Part shown: in pieces, positions 63,877 to 64,000 of the stretch
Position numbering within the stretch: position 1 is the first letter of the stretch
Layout of the letters: every line of letters begins with the position of its first letter
Program-made: the position numbers and the translations under genes
The notes under the pieces: model-generated
Seen by the model: the letters and a program-made list of their open reading frames with translations, nothing else
Databases searched by the model: none
Told to the model about the DNA's origin: nothing
Source: Comamonas sp.
Lineage (GTDB): Bacteria; Pseudomonadota; Gammaproteobacteria; Burkholderiales; Burkholderiaceae_C
Assembly (NCBI GenBank): GCA_028690035.1
Contig: JAQVCA010000001.1
Coordinates: forward strand, 466,430-530,429
Direction of reading: 5' to 3'
Length of the DNA: 64,000 bases

Positions 63877-64000
63877 GAGCGTGTTATGAACTTTGCAGAG
63901 GGTGGAGCGAGCTGTAGGTAAAGTTCGAGGATGTCTCGTAGGCCTTACCCCAGCGATGTGAGCGATGAAGAGTGGAGCTTTGTCGCACCTTATCTAATTT
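63877..64000 (+). mobile_element. IS5-family insertion sequence, left end (continues beyond window)
   Basis: GAGCGTGTTATGAACTTTGC just after CTAG (63874-63877) looks like an IS5-group terminal repeat, and CTAG fits the target preference of the IS427-type group. The transposase starts at ATG 63931: SRRPYPSDVSDEEWSFVAPY. Only 23 codons lie in the window. Confidence 0.75.
63931..64000 (+). CDS. IS5-family transposase, N-terminus (partial)
   Basis: The first 23 residues (RRPYPSDVSDEEWSFVAPYL) match the helix-turn-helix leader (SDEEW..IAPLL type) of IS5-family transposases. The gene is cut by the window end and reads opposite to the prophage genes. Confidence 0.75.
   Translation, partial: MSRRPYPSDVSDEEWSFVAPYLI

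Overview
The window is a high-GC chromosome segment of a betaproteobacterium, most likely Comamonadaceae (Burkholderiales; Comamonas/Acidovorax relatives). Support: the rnhA-yafS-gloB-mltD gene order, ppx and ppk close to a complete pstSCAB-phoUBR operon, codon use, and several copies of a short inverted-repeat element (AGCTGCTTGCGCTTG-type arms). The genus cannot be fixed from sequence alone.

Bases 1-46,440 are host chromosome. 1-6,500: rnhA (partial), a yafS-like methyltransferase, gloB, mltD, recR, ybaB, dnaX and the 4.5S SRP RNA gene. dnaX carries a nine-A slippery tract that would give the short gamma form. 6,500-14,900: a BaiN/HI0933-type flavoprotein, trxA, rho, an EAL-HDOD signalling protein, rpmE2, a GT39-type membrane glycosyltransferase and a MATE transporter. 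14,900-29,000: phosphate and polyphosphate genes (ppx, ppk1, phoR, phoB, phoU, pstB, pstA, pstC, pstS) with a clear Pho box before pstS. A TorA/BisC-type molybdoenzyme fused to a C-terminal cytochrome c lies between ppx and ppk1. 29,000-41,500: acs, a proVWX betaine/proline transporter with a second proX and a long hairpin-rich leader, a LuxR-type response regulator, a hybrid kinase with a DctB-like sensor, and dctA.

41,600-44,180 is a compact three-gene operon between a repeat element and tRNA-His. It encodes an OLD/ABC-like ATPase with a DUF3696-type C-terminus, a PIN-like nuclease and a small RNA ligase with its nucleotidyltransferase motifs intact. The genes overlap by 4 and 8 bases and end at a strong terminator. 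This is the best candidate for an undescribed RNA-targeting, RNA-repair or defence system. tRNA-His(GTG) and ppiD follow.

From about 46,440 to 63,876 lies a prophage remnant. Its left edge is the 3' half of a tRNA-Val gene with that gene's terminator. All phage genes read leftwards: spanin pair, a 21-residue Trp-rich mini-ORF, GH108 SAR-type endolysin, holin, a 3,779-residue polyvalent virion protein, a two-gene moron-like cassette, a 700-residue virion-associated protein, a 28-codon ORF, a truncated tail-fibre-type protein and an integrase cut after about 100 residues. The integrase runs directly into the tail gene, so a large internal deletion is likely. A motif CCCAGCATAGGG stands before three phage transcription units and may be a phage promoter or activator site. 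The window ends inside an IS5-type insertion sequence starting near 63,877.
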